A stretch of DNA of 64,000 bases. Source: Prostheceraeus crozeri (Eukaryota; Platyhelminthes; Polycladida; Euryleptidae). Positions 1 to 11,375 of the stretch are shown here, one piece after another. Positions within the stretch are counted from its first letter, which is position 1, and each line of letters opens with the position of its first letter. The stretch lies in assembly GCA_907163375.1 (NCBI GenBank), contig CAJQUW010008680.1, forward strand, positions 124,001 to 188,000. The letters run 5' to 3'. A model generated the notes under the pieces. That model had not been told where the DNA came from and searched no databases. It worked only from the letters and a program-made list of their open reading frames with translations. The position numbers were made by a program, and so were the translations under genes.

Positions 1-63
1 TTTCGGGTCTAGTTATAGGCCGGAATCCAACTTTTGATAGGACTCCGGGACTCCGCATCTCTG
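1..63 (+). repeat. hAT-type MITE, right end only
   Basis: The first 63 bases match the last ~60 bases of the MITE at 906-1521: the same TTTCGGGTCTAGTT start, the same GGCCGGA block and the same terminal CTCCGCATC-CTG. The rest of this copy lies before the window. It is in the same orientation as the 906-1521 copy. Confidence 0.75.
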
Positions 64-905
64 TTACATACTATATTCCGAGATCCCTTGGGGGGGGGCC
101 ACGGTTGAGAACTACTGATATAGACAGATTCACAAGGATAAATGGAATATCAAGGGAAATATTAATATTATACAATATACTATCCTACACTTCCTGGTTA
201 AACTAAAAAAATATCTGCATTCAATCACAGATCTGTAATTGCTAAACTGCCTTCTTTCGAATTTTTGTTATCCCTAAAAAACAGTGGCTACAACTCTAGC
301 TTTCATCGATCACGGCGATGTTCTTCGTCTTTCAAGCTTGACACGATACATAAGTAAATAACGTGGTTACAAAATAGACTTAGAACATGAGAAGACCGCT
401 GTTACTTAATTTCCCACTCGGAAAATGAGGGGCAAACAGATTCTTCTGGAAGTTGCAGTTTAAATCTTTTAATCAGTCTAGATGTTAGCACAGGTGCAAG
501 TTCATACTTAATAAAATCTCCTAGTAACCACAAGCCTCAAAATCTCAGCATCGCATCTTCAGCTTGTCAAACAACATTTTCAAAGGAATGGGGAGATAAA
601 TTGTGTAGCACGGACACTTTAAGTCCAAAAACTGTTAAAAAAATCTAAGATTTCCAAAAATTGTAATTGTTTTTTCTCCTGGAAATTCTAGGCTACATTA
701 CATCTTCCACCTGTATAGTAAGAGCACGGTAAAGTGAGAAGAGTAGCACCGATATTCTCCAACCAACATTTTAACATTGTTCCGGGGCTGTACCTATCAC
801 CCTATGTGGGAGAATGCTCTCCTGTTTTAGAGTGCTCATATCGCACCGCAAAGCTAGTGTCGAATTTTCAGTTACGTCATAACTTCTACCGACGCATGTT
901 CAAAG
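64..905. other. intronic or intergenic DNA, no gene seen
   Basis: AT-rich sequence between two MITE copies. Short open frames show no recognisable domain. The missing first half of the SRCR domain encoded at 1643-1802 was looked for here and not found. No RNA gene seen. Confidence 0.5.
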
Positions 906-1521
906 CAGGGATGCGGAATCCTATCATTTCGGTAGGACTCGGACTCCGGGTGGCAATTATATCAGCATTAGTTCTGGTAACCTGCACCATAGATCATTAT
1001 AGGCTTGCCTGAGCCTGATTTTAGGGATCATTACTGTATCAAATCAATCATTTTCGATAAAAGTTTACTAACTTTGCACACCGCTTGTCTAGTCTCTACC
1101 AAGCAGGATAATCTCCCAACCTTCTGCAAAAAAATGAGTACACTTTCGATTTTAATATGCGCTATGGAGGAGCCGTCACACACGATTAACGTGAGGGTAA
1201 GAGACAATGTCCTCAAGCAAAGTAATATTTTACTTTTGTCTCCGATGTGACCTTTGGTGCGTTTGTGTGATCGAGGCTAGGAAGGCTTGTCTTTTCTACT
1301 AAATCACCGAGTGAAACGACAATCCTTTTTCACTATCATGGTTCATTCCTCAACTATTGCAAGCTTTGCATGCACTGGTGTCTGTACTTTTGTTTGACGG
1401 AGAAAGTTGACATCAAGACAGTGACAGCTATGGACGAGAATAAATAATTTATTTGTATTTTATTTCGGGTCTAGTTAAAGGCCGGAGTCTAGAGGACTCC
1501 GACTGCGACTCCGCATCCCTG
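906..1521 (+). mobile_element. hAT-type MITE (616 bp)
   Basis: Terminal inverted repeats begin CAGGGATGCGGA at the left and end TCCGCATCCCTG at the right, the CAGGG style usual for hAT ends. Flanking 8-bp direct repeats are GTTCAAAG (898-905) and ATTCAAAG (1522-1529), 7 of 8 identical. No transposase is present, so it would depend on an autonomous relative. The same family occurs inverted at 61098-61828 and truncated at 1-63. The element lies just upstream of the SRCR exon. Confidence 0.85.
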
Positions 1522-1642
1522 ATTCAAAGTTGCTTCCCAATTCAGCAAAGCTTCATCGCAAAGTGCAGTGTTATATCGGCTATAAGCTCAATTTTAAAAG
1601 TCACATTGATTACTGCAATCTTGCTTACTGATTTCTTTTCAG

Positions 1643-1802
1643 ATGCGCTTCAACTCCGAGCTGATACCGTCTATGAAACACGTAGTTCGGCTGACACATT
1701 GCTTCGGACATGAAACACGAATGAAAGATTGCTGGATGGTTGCCAACAAATATGGAGTTCCTTGCAGCTCGACTTTGACGATGGGAGTTAGATGCACAGG
1801 AA
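1643..1802 (+). CDS. LOXL2: LOXL-like gene, exon for the C-terminal half of an SRCR domain
   Basis: Acceptor TTCTTTTCAG ends at 1642 and donor GTAAGT starts at 1803. The exon translates in the frame starting at 1643 to an SRCR half-domain: VVRLTHCFGHE, then DC, then a cysteine, then GVRC, the usual order in scavenger receptor cysteine-rich domains (hydrophobic strand, C-x-G-x-E, DC, C, GVxC). LOXL2/3/4 proteins have four SRCR domains before the lysyl oxidase domain, and this should be the last of them, since the following exon begins the catalytic domain. The exon ends with one base of a split codon and the exon at 5079 supplies the other two, giving serine, so the join is in frame. The exon for the first half of this SRCR domain is not in the window. 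SRCR alone would be ambiguous; the in-phase link makes the call firm. Confidence 0.85.
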
Positions 1803-3371
1803 GTAAGTACAGCAGGCTGCAATCTCCACAGCAGCCTTTCTTCGACACGTTAAGTTTCTTTATATGGTACACTCCGCTTAATCGGGACAGCTCGGGGAAT
1901 TGGCATTTTTCCGATTAAGCAACTGTCCCAAATAGCTTATTTAAGTTTATTAGCCGATTTTCCACTTCCAGTATTGCTTTATCAACTAAAGTGCTTAACT
2001 TAATGAAGATTAATCTGGTTGGCGGAACCGGAGCCGTGTTAGCTGGTCGGAGTCGGAGCCGACAGAAAATAACACGGCTCCGGCTTAAAATTTTATGTGT
2101 TTTCGAATTCAGTCACTTTACTGAAAGACTTCAATACTTCACTTTCAAAAAGTGATATTTGACAGTGACAGTGTGGCAGAACGAATGCAAGTGTTTCATC
2201 ATTGTAGGCAATCGTTGTAGACCTCCCAGAACCTACTGGCCTTCATATGAATTTTATCTACATTGGAAGGGAGACCGCAGACTTTCTTCATATTGTTTCA
2301 GCCGAAAACAACTGTCGGGTGAAGAGCTCTTGTCGAACAACATACGCATACATTATCAAATTCAATGCACTTACTATTAAAGCACATTAGTGGTTCTTAT
2401 AATAGTTCTTTCCTTAAAAATGCATGGTTATTTATATGTGCCTCATTTTCAATAGAATTCTAGTTAGAAGTATAAAAATACTTCTGAAGAAATGCTTTTA
2501 ATGCAAGAAGAATTTTGGTTAAATTTGGAAGTTTAGTCTCATTAATCAAGCACAATTCAATGGGTGACAATACTAAAGCATGCGCAAATTGTAAATCTAT
2601 TAATAATTGTCGATTTGGTAAAACATAAAAATCGCTGCTTTAAACTTCTATTATGGAACATGAAGCAAAGGACCTACCCAATTTATCATTTGTCATAAGT
2701 CGTGAATTTCATACCAATGTTGTTTCTCAATCTCGAGTTGGAAATTTTCGGAATGCCGAGATTCGAGATTACTAGCAAGCCTATAACAGATTTGTGTCAA
2801 TTGGTTAGAAAATGTAATCGATTACATGCAACGACCAATTAACCAATTACTGCAATTGTAATCAAAAGAACAATTTCAATGCAAGTCTCGATTCAGGAAT
2901 ACAATTGGTGTATAAACATTGAGATGCCTGAAAATCTGGTAGGGGATGTTTCCCGAATTTTATTCGAAATGTTGCCATAAATTGAAGCTTTGGGAGCTTT
3001 TTTTGTGCATAACTTTTTAAATTTTCAGGACTAATAGATTTATGATTTTCATCACGAAACTGAATTAAATGGTTAGGCAGGCATCCTGTCTCTTGGTCTG
3101 CCTGAACAAAATGTGGACCTGAACACAGTTGCTTTCAGGTGAGACACTGTATTGTAGAATTTCCTACTGAATGACTGAAGTATCTTCCCCTTCTTCAACT
3201 TACGACTGAAAGATTTTTTAACAGAATTTTCACTCCTACCACAGCTATGAATGAAAATAAACTGTCTTATCCACTGCAATAAGTTAGGCCAGGCTAAACT
3301 GATTTTCAATATGGAAACCCTCCTTGACATTTCTTTACAATGGTATTATAAGTGGATCTGTATCGATACTA
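1803..3371. other. LOXL intron, left part before the Tc1 insertion
   Basis: No coding exon recognised. At 2020-2090 there is a short GC-rich inverted motif (GGAGCCGTGTTA against TAACACGGCTCC). At about 2770-2900 lies a stretch of repeated AATTAC/GTAATC words resembling segments near 32220-32400 and 50480-50590. Open frames at 2159 and 3251 show no domain. Confidence 0.6.
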
Positions 3372-5041
3372 CAGATTGTTTCATAAAAAATGGATCACCC
3401 TTAAACATCGCCTTAACTTCAACTTTGTCTAACTCCGCCAAACTTGAACGAATTTCTCTGAAATTTGGAAGATATGTCAGCTGTGCTTACTAATATCATT
3501 GTTGGAAATTTCAAGCATGAATATTGAGTTGTTTTCCTGTTATAGATAAAAAAGTAGTAGATAATTTGATCTTCATTTAGCAATGTTACAGAAAATCATA
3601 CCTCACTCTTATAAAATTACATTTGTTTCCTTTGTCATGTAATATGTTGTTCTACAAGCCAAAAGCTATCAAGCAAAACAAAAATAAAGAAAATCGGTCA
3701 ATCAGAGCCAGTATAGCACCATTATTCATCAGCAATAATGTAACTGCTACATGTGATTAACTACTGTAGACTTCATGTTCCATACCTTCCTGACTTCGTT
3801 GCGGTGGTGTTGGCAGCACTCCTGATACTTTCAGCTAGAAATCTGTCTCTTACCGGTTGAAAACAATACAAAGCAGAAATGAACAATAACGAGATCGCAT
3901 TCACAAAAGGCAAAGTGTCAGCCTTGCTAGAACTAGGGTTTTCTTTGCGAGTCACAAGCAAGCGACTAAATGTCCCTTACACAAATGTGCATCGATGCCA
4001 TAATGATGATTTTCGACTCTGTCGTAAAGAGGGCTCTGGCCGTCCACGCAAAACATCCAAACGTAGAGACCGCCTAATTTTGAGATTTGTTAAAGTTGAT
4101 CCAAGTCTCTCGTTAACTGAGATGGCTGCACTAGTCTCGTTTATTTCTAAGTCCACTATTCGTAGAAGACTTATTGAGTCGAATTTCAAGAGCTGTAAGA
4201 GGCCCTCTCAGATCGAATTATCAGATCAGCATACAAAAAGATGGGCATCTCAGATGGGCAATGAGTCATTGTCACTGGCGAAATCAATGGAATCGGGTTG
4301 TCTGGTCTGATGAGGCATCAGAATCAGACCGTCTGAAGGATAGTGATGGTCGATTGAGATTATGGATAAAATCTGATCAGGAAATTCCGAGACATTTACA
4401 TCGTCCCCGGGTACAAGGTGGTGCGACTCTACTGATTTGGGCTGGCATTTGGACCAATGGCCGCTCTGAACTTCACATACAGCAAGGAACCATGAATTCT
4501 GAACGCTATGTGAATGTTTTACGAATGAACATTGGCCAAATGACAGATCAACTTGGTGATCCATCGACTTGGTTATTTACGGATGATAATGCTACGTGTC
4601 ACAGGAGTAGTAGAGTCAACTTATGCAAGTCTCAATTAGGGCTTAGGACATTATCTTGGCCAGCTCGTTCTCCTGATCTGAATCCCATAGAAAATGTATG
4701 GAGTATTCTAAAACGTAACGTTCGTCGTTCACTGCTACCTACAGATGGCGTATCACAACTTACGTCACTGTTAAAAAAAGAGTGGAGAAAGTTAGATCAG
4801 TCAAAAATCAACGATATCATCGAATCAATGCCTAGACGAATTGGTAATGTCATTGACAATAAGGGTAGGGCCACAAAATATTAGCTTCTTAAGAACCGTT
4901 ACTGTATCATAGCTTATCAGATTATATAAGGACATTTAAATATATTAGGGACATGAAATAAGATGAAAAATGCTTTCTGTATCATACTTATGTTCTATTT
5001 AGTCAAATTTTAGGATGATCCACTTTTTATGAAACGGACTG
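3372..5041 (+). mobile_element. Tc1-like DNA transposon, full length (1670 bp)
   Basis: The ends are inverted repeats: left TACAGATTGTTTCATAAAAA from 3370 and right, reverse-complemented, TACAGTCCGTTTCATAAAAA, matching over about 27 bp with a few differences. Each end abuts a TA dinucleotide (3370-3371 and 5042-5043), the Tc1/mariner target duplication. It carries one transposase gene at 3879-4884 on the + strand. The right end lies only 37 bp before the LOXL exon at 5079, so the polypyrimidine tract and perhaps the branch point of that intron sit in a very short remaining stretch. Confidence 0.9.
3879..4884 (+). pseudogene. Tc1-family DD34E transposase, frameshifted
   Basis: This is the cut-and-paste transposase of the surrounding element. 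The first frame (3879-4310) begins MNNNEIAF and holds the helix-turn-helix DNA-binding region and the GRPRKTS linker, then IRRRLIESNF. The reading then shifts near 4250 into the frame ending at 4884. That frame carries the catalytic core: VVWSDEASE (first Asp), FTDDNATCH (second Asp), and SPDLNPIENVW (Glu). I count 34 residues between the second Asp and the Glu, the DD34E signature of Tc1. The total length of about 335 codons is normal for the family. All three catalytic residues remain, but the frameshift separates the DNA-binding and catalytic parts, so this copy should not make full-length protein. Expression is unlikely beyond LOXL intron transcription. Confidence 0.9.
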
Positions 5042-5078
5042 TATGATTATACCTGACCTTGCTTCAACTATTCCACAG

Positions 5079-5222
5079 GTTTGCCTGACATAACTCCCAA
5101 TGTTGACGTCACGGAGACCACGAGTTACGTCATGAATGCACCTCTTTACACCATTCAATGTGCTCTTGAGGAAAATTGTCTCGCTCCATCAGCAAATACT
5201 GTCTTTCGAGCTGCAACTCCAG
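5079..5222 (+). CDS. LOXL2: LOXL-like gene, first lysyl oxidase domain exon
   Basis: Acceptor CTATTCCACAG ends at 5078 and donor GTAAGA begins at 5223. The translation LPDITPNVDV... followed by ...YTIQCALEENCLAPSA matches the start of the lysyl oxidase catalytic domain in LOXL2-type proteins, where the conserved core is LPDL-x-N, then LQCAxEENCLxxSA. Lysyl oxidases are secreted copper amine oxidases that oxidise lysine side chains in collagen and elastin, allowing cross-links. The first two bases complete the serine codon begun at 1802. The exon ends with one base (G) of a split codon, so the next exon must start with two. The next recognised exon, at 48645, also requires two bases from its predecessor, so it cannot be the direct partner. 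The Tc1 insertion ends 37 bp upstream. Confidence 0.93.
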
Positions 5223-5502
5223 GTAAGAAGTTGGCTTTCCCACACCTCATTAGCCTTTGTGATTATACACCGAATTTATAGCTCCAGAAGACAGTTCTGT
5301 AGGCAATGCAACTTGATGACGTTCATGTAGGTGCTCTTATTTTGACATCACGTTGTTGTCACTCAACGAGCAAAATATATTAATGCCGTCAGCAGGAGAT
5401 GGTTGGGATTCATAATTTTTGACCGCATAATTTAAAAAGCATAGTGAGAGATACTTCCAGAAAGAAAAGACACGAAAATGACGATTAGGAGTAATAGAAT
5501 TT

Positions 5503-5540
5503 ATTCACTGCCGACGTTTCGGACTTATCAAGGCAAATGT
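5503..5540 (-). ncRNA. hammerhead-ribozyme-like core at the Penelope 3' end
   Basis: On the minus strand the order is TTTGCC, TTGATAA, GTC, CGAAAC, GTC, GGCA. TTGATAA resembles the CUGANGA box, CGAAAC supplies the GAAA box with a tiny helix III, and GTC is the usual cleavage triplet. TGCC and GGCA can pair as helix I. Penelope elements are known to carry minimal hammerheads in their terminal repeats. Helix II looks almost absent here and the CUGANGA box differs at two positions, so activity is doubtful. Confidence 0.5.
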
Positions 5541-5653
5541 ACACGCACGCATAGACATGACACTTTATATACCAGATATATAGCACATTCGGAGCTGATA
5601 ACACACATCAAATTGAAAATCAGTCATTTCATTTCTTCATTTCATTTTTGGTT

Positions 5654-6103
5654 CTAGCAATTTGATTTGGCGAGCTTCGGACAATGTAGTATAGAGAGGA
5701 TCACTAATTTGTACATGGAAGCTATTAATAGAACCAGTGTGATCTGTGTGATCAAATGGTCAGAAAGAGCACTGACTTTGTTGCAGGCATTAATGCTATT
5801 GCGCTGTTCAACATACCGTAAATGTAAAGGGCGGCTACTTTTGCCGATGTAAAATTCTGTACATAAGTGACAGCTAAATTTCACATATTGAAATGTCACT
5901 AATAAAATGAATATCACAGAAATATACATAATTGAGAAGGTCACAAAGATTGCAATTATCATGTTTTTAATTCTCTTTTTACCATTGAAGGCGCTAGATA
6001 TAGACTTATTTGGTTTACTAGTGAGACTAGCTTTTATATTGTATTTGTCCTTAAGTTTGTGAATCTGCTCAGTAGTTCTGTCATCAACGAAATTTAATTT
6101 CAA
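5654..6103 (-). pseudogene. Penelope GIY-YIG endonuclease fragment
   Basis: A 149-codon frame whose C-terminal half reads VKFSCHLCTEFYIGKSSRPL, then HLRYVEQR and SALSDHLI. This fits the Penelope endonuclease: a CxxC pair, then Y(V/I)G, a conserved arginine, and a downstream R-x-x-E. The GIY-YIG domain nicks the target DNA for priming. It lies directly downstream of the reverse transcriptase at 6397-6864 on the same strand. The N-terminal 70 residues are hydrophobic or low-complexity and look like decayed linker. Confidence 0.8.
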
Positions 6104-6396
6104 TTTTCTTTTATAACCGATGCGTTGCTTTTTCGTCTTCGAATTTTTTGAATTTTTGTTTTCACAAAAATCCTAGAAAGAAAATCCATTATTACAATTG
6201 TTTTTCAATTTGCGAATGGCAACTTTTCTTTTTTCAGAATTACTACATATATCTTGAACATAATTTACACTGTTTTTAATATAGTTTTGTTTTACGTGAT
6301 TGGGTAAATAGCTGTTCTTGTTCAAGTAAATCCCCGAATTATGCTCTTTGACATAGGTGCCACCAATACTCAACAAAATTGTCCTTTAGTTCAATG

Positions 6397-6864
6397 CTAA
6401 CATCCAAGAAGTTTAGAACTTTTTTTAGGAATTTCAATGGTAAACTGGACATCATTGCTCACAGAATTGAACACTTCCAAAAGGCTCGTGTTCAGAGCAG
6501 AATTGTTCCGATGAAAAGGGCCAATGATTACATCGTCGATATATCTGGCATAAATACGCGGATTTAATTTAAATATATGATGCAGAAGTTTAAGAGCCTC
6601 CTGCTCTATGAACGAGACATAGATAATGGCGAAAGGTGGGCTATAATGGGCTCCCATAGGACACCGCTTCTTTTGAATATAGTGTTTGCCGTTATACTCT
6701 ATTTCATAATTAAATGAAACAAAAGATAATATCTTTTTAACTGCATCTAGGTTCAAGCCATAAATATCTAGATGGTCCCAATACTTATCAATAAAGAAAC
6801 CAACTTTTTCTATACGAATATGCATGTTTGTATATATATTCTTGATATTAAGAGAGACGAACAC
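6397..6864 (-). pseudogene. Penelope-type reverse transcriptase fragment
   Basis: A 155-codon frame. It contains FVSLNIKNIYTNM near its start (the palm motif with the first catalytic region, Asp replaced by Asn here), then CPMGAHYSPPFAIIY (the MG-x-xxSP motif) and YARYIDDVIIG (the YxDD catalytic box with its two aspartates). This combination, especially RYIDDV, is characteristic of Penelope-like reverse transcriptases rather than LINE or LTR types. The reading continues in another frame toward the endonuclease (6376-6173 and then 6103-5654). The element would copy RNA at nicked chromosomal sites; here it is broken. Confidence 0.85.
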
Positions 6865-7195
6865 TTCATCATCAGAGCATTGTCTACATTACTCAGTTTA
6901 CTGATCAAGTCATCAGCATTCTAAATAAATGACGGTATGTATTTTAGCAACTGATTGAGAATCTTTGATAACAGCCAATCAAGTTTCTCCGTAGGATTAT
7001 TTCTACACGAGGCAATGAGTCTCAAAGGAATCTCATTTTCCTATATGGTCTTTAATAGTAGTGAAAAAACTAGCAGCTTGAGAGCCATTATTATGTAATC
7101 TCATGATATCACTTTTTTCGAAGACCTTACCGCAAACGTTTTTCACTAAGTTGTTAGCTTGTCTCTCTACCTAGTCATTCCAATCAGCAATATTA

Positions 7196-8371
7196 CCGTA
7201 TTTTTCCATATAAAAGTCCATGGGCTTATATTAAGTTTTCACCGATTTTACGACGAAATATGGCTCTAAATAGAAGTCCAGGACTTCTATTTGGCACCAT
7301 TTCAATCTTTACCATTTAAGCCTTTATGCCACTTTTAAATTCTCGATTAGTACCTCGATGTATAAACAACAAAATACAATTAAAGAACGCGCTGTTGAGT
7401 TATGTTATAACAGTATGTTTACAATATGAGCAGTCAGCAGCAAGCTTATGTCTATAAAACCGGTAGCCTGTATAGGTTATTCAACTACGTAGATACGTCT
7501 TTGGATCCAAATCTCATTACAAAAATCAGAACAAAAGTTAATAACAATAAATGTACACGGCATGTTGAGTCATGGAGCAATGTTTTTGCGTCTTCATGTA
7601 GTAGTCTTGTCCAACTCACGTTTCTTTTGTTCGAACGTTCAATTTTCAACCTTTCTATTAATTTAGATTCGATTTCCGGATAAAAGGTCTGCGTCCACCT
7701 CCTGGATGTCGGCGCCTTTTCTGCTTCGTTGATATCTGCCTTAGCTTGCGTTCTTCGGATACCCTAAGTTCGGAGTTGCTTTCTTGAAATTCCCATCTCT
7801 CTTGAAGCAGCACTCAAGTTTTTCCGTGATATATTTTGACAGTCTCAATTATTTGCGATTTAGCGAAAATTGTGTAGCTTTTCCTCTTTAAGCGAGTCTT
7901 TGGAATTTCCTCTGCACTTTCTGATGATGCCATGACGCAGTTGACATCGAGGTTATTGATCAAAAATATAGCAAGTGTTAAATTGTAGGGCTCAAATCCC
8001 TGCGTGACTCTGACCCAAAAGGTAACCAGTAGCTGAGTTCTTATTGTTGCACAAACCCGTGCGCTTGCCTTCATGCCTGCTCGCATATTCTTAGAAGTAT
8101 ACCCCTTGAATTCTTGAATAATGGTGTTCGTAATAGGATGGGACGATTCGATCATGGCAGCATCAAGCAAACACATACACGCACACACACGCGAGCACGT
8201 GCACACAGACAACCAATAACTAATAAGACTTACTGTGAGAATACTTGGAGATAAATTCTTGGATTTCCTAAATTATATTTTCTTGATCACAATAAATTCT
8301 GTTTCCAAATATAAGCCCATCTGCCAATTATAAGCCTGCATTTGGGTGGGCTTATATATGGAAAAATGCGG
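7196..8371 (-). mobile_element. pogo/Tigger-like DNA transposon remnant
   Basis: The ends are inverted: left CCGTATTTTTCCATATA at 7196 and right, reverse-complemented, CCGCATTTTTCCATATA. A TA precedes the left end; the right flank reads AA. On the minus strand a coding relic (about 7500-7935) reads MASSESAEEIP, then RLKRKSYTIFAKSQIIETVK, and after frame changes an ISRKQLR-like stretch and HPGGGRRPF, in the manner of the N-terminal helix-turn-helix and GRR(P)F linker of pogo-type transposases. No catalytic domain is present. The element interrupts the Penelope copy, so it inserted later. A CA-rich microsatellite lies within it at 8165-8200. Confidence 0.65.
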
Positions 8372-10181
8372 AACTATGGAGAGCCCATGCATTTTCTAAG
8401 GGAAATATAACAAATACAGCTTCATAATAGTTATTGCTATTGTTCTACGGTTGCCATTATTGAAATTCAGAGGGTGATCTCCAAATGCGTCGCTTCCTGC
8501 TCTGTCATGTCCTATTCCGTTTCTCATAATTCAATCTCTCCCCCCCCCCGAATTCTGAACTGTGGTTTCAACTGTGGTTCATTCCTCGCCGGGAGGAGGG
8601 GGGGGGGTATTTCCTACTTTTAGATTTTTGCCAAGAAATTGAATAGGCACAATTTACCATTCGCCGAGCGGAAGAGAATCCAGAGGCGAGCGCTACAACA
8701 TATGATAGATGAATTAATGGAAATCCTAGCTGTGGCGCCGAAGTTCCAAAATTAGACGAAATAAAATGCAATTTCAAAACCTTTTCCCCGACCAATCAGC
8801 CGATCTCTCCTTTGGGTCCCTAGCCGCCCTGTAACGCCCGTTGTTCTGAAGCACATCGGATTCCCGGGGGGGTGGGGGGTGGGGAAGGCCGATTTCACCC
8901 ACCCCCACCGATCCTTATGCATTGCTCCGAATTACATGAAATTTACGTTGCAATATGTTTCGTGTATGAACTTTTCAAAGGTAGCATGCACCTGAACCAG
9001 TTCGCTCATCTTCGTTCTATAAATAGCAATTCAAAATTTATAATAACCAATTTTGACAAATTTTTGACCGATTTTGGACCATAAACTACCTTTATGGTTG
9101 CTGTTTACGAAGCCCAACCGGTTAAATGAACTGAAAAGTTACTTATGAGCATAAAAAGTGATTGATGTGACTGATTTCTACATGGAATGCAGCTCAAGCG
9201 TGCGGACATGAAATTTGGGATATTTTCCTTTAACCTTCGACCCATTGGGGGTACAGAAAATTTTATCTATCTCCTGATCTAGCTCCTGAACGAAGGAAGA
9301 TACGGACTCCAAATTTTAGTTACCTTATTTCCTTCTTATTCTACAACTTTCCACAAATTTTGAATAACATCGTCTCAATACATTCGTCACAATGAAATTT
9401 CAAAAATATGAATGTACGACAGATTTGTCGAATTTTGCACTATTTTTGCTTTGAATGTTTTCAGGTGCTCTAAAACTGCTCGAATTTATAACAGAATGTG
9501 CTCTCGTGTCAATTTGAACAGAAAGCGAAAATTTCCTTGTAGATACTATTTAGACTTAGACGTTCTGAATTCAAAATTCAAGGTTTAAAATGGTTTCTGA
9601 GATAGGGCAAGAAATGATGGCTGTAGTACAATAATCATCTTTTTGACCTTACATTTGACCTCCACAATGACCTTGAATATCAAAACAATGATGATATTCT
9701 CACGCGTCATCATCAGAGCTTTCATTTGGTGCATTTTGTTTAGACTTTGCACCTTCAGTTTCAGAAATAAGCAAGGGGCGCTGATCGGGGGGCGAGGGTT
9801 AATAGTGGCCATTCTAATGGATCTGTGAAACGTTGTTCTACATTTTCTAAATAACTTCTCATGTGATTGTACAGAAGACAAACAATTTGCAGATTCCCAA
9901 AGAATTCAAATGATTAGGGAAAACACGAAAATGAATATACTTTATTGCGTGCCATTACTATGAATAAATTTAAAAAGCAGTATTTGCATAGTATTTGAAA
10001 TTCAAGTGCTCTGTTCGATGTGTTTGGATGGCACAATAGATGATCATGACATGATAAATTAACTCATGTTAATAAACCAGGCTCTTAAGAATGCGGATAA
10101 TTTTCAGTTGCTTACATTTGCTCACCGGACAATAGACAACATCTGTGGTGTTGATATCAGTTTGTCGCTTCATATCCTCAT
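8372..10181. other. LOXL intron, G-rich tracts, no gene seen
   Basis: Two runs of G or C stand out: about 8540-8610 (nine C, later nine G) and 8867-8887, where four G-runs of four or more occur close together, a potential G-quadruplex. No exon of LOXL and no recognisable domain in the open frames at 8568, 8872 or 9585. Confidence 0.5.
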
Positions 10182-10395
10182 GGACACCGTGGCACGGGGT
10201 CTAAGCGCTTGGCATAGCGATCTTTATGTCCAGAGGTCGAACCCCGAGAATGTTATTGGAAGTCGTCAGGAAAGGTATCCGGACTAAAAAGATTGCAACG
10301 CTCCAGATTAAAGTCTGACTATGTAAGCACCGTCCAAGTCCCCAGTATGAGGGAGTAATGACGCTAAACCATCATTTTCATTCACATTTTCATCA
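10182..10395 (+). mobile_element. tRNA-derived SINE, copy A
   Basis: The 5' part has RNA polymerase III promoter-like boxes: an A box beginning TGGCACGGGGTCTAAGCG at 10190 and a B box GAGGTCGAACCCCG at 10233. The body then matches copy B at 16222-16413 over its whole length (AAGTCGTCAGGAA, CTCCAG, AGCACCGTCCAAG, GTGACG-like end). Possible target duplications are TTCATATCCTCAT (10169-10181) and TTCACATACTCAT (10396-10408), 11 of 13 identical. Confidence 0.75.
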
Positions 10396-11375
10396 TTCAC
10401 ATACTCATATTCTAGCGGAGGATGTAATGCTGACATATCAAGGCTTGCGACTTTTAGGAAACTCGCGCAAGTTTGCACTTGTATCTCTGCTAAAATTTGA
10501 ACGGATTTAAAGACTAAAGACGGATTAAAGACGGTATAAAAAACACACGGATATCATGCGGATTTAAGTAAAATTATTGATTGACATCTAATCCAATATT
10601 TTTCTCTAAATGTTCATTATCAGAGACCTTAGGAAGGTTAGAGGTTTGAAATAAATTTTTGTTAATGAGCTTCGTTGCTCTGAGTTAGCACTGATGGATG
10701 AGATGTCACTGAAGATCAGCCGTCAACCCTTTTGTGGATTTCCGGCTCTCAGTCAGCGTGAAATTTTGGTTGACAGACTGGCAGATAATGGAGGTATTAA
10801 TTCCAGCTCCGATGGAATTCTTCATTTTTATCAGAACGCATGAAAACTTTGAAGTTCAAAGTCACCGAAGTCTCAACTGGTTTTTACTTTGTCAGCGGTA
10901 TGATAAACAATCTCATATTCTGCATTAGATAGTCAGTTAAGTCATTAAGCTGTCGCTTTGATCAATGGTAAATCACTGAAATTGAAGGGGTGCCCTGAAC
11001 ATAGTAATGATAATAAATGTCGTATATTTGAAGAAAAGAACAACTCAATGACAAAAATCGTGTGACAGTCAAAATGTGAATCAAGCAAAATAATCAAGCG
11101 AAAAATGAACTTCAACAATAAAGTGAAAGTTAGAGAAAACCACTATTTGCAAGTCTGCATATTCTTGGAAGGAAAAGCGAGATCACATTTCAGTACACGA
11201 AATTTGTCAGAGAAAGGAAGCACGTGTGGTTTGAAATGATGGAGTGGATGTTCAGGATCACTAAGTAGCTGAGCTGAGTAGGATCACTAAGTTCTCTGGT
11301 AGTTTAGATTAGAGACAGAAAATTGTCACTTAATCAGCTTGAGGTACCACATATAGTTCTATATGGTGTTCTGCC
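10396..11375. other. LOXL intron, nothing recognised
   Basis: AT-rich sequence without domain-bearing frames, clear terminal repeats or RNA gene. The 64-codon frame at 10734 has no recognisable content. Confidence 0.45.

Larger units (their letters stand above)
5497..7195 (-). mobile_element. Penelope-like element, truncated and decayed
   Basis: Read on the minus strand, this contains a Penelope-type reverse transcriptase followed by a GIY-YIG endonuclease, the order typical of endonuclease-bearing Penelope elements. Fragments before 6864 read like the usual upstream RT region (ASFFTTIKDHIG, then a stretch ending in FVSLNIKNIYTN). The 3' end lies near 5497, by a hammerhead-ribozyme-like core. 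Its 5' side is interrupted at about 7195 by the pogo-like element. Several reading frames are involved, so the copy is inactive. Confidence 0.85.
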
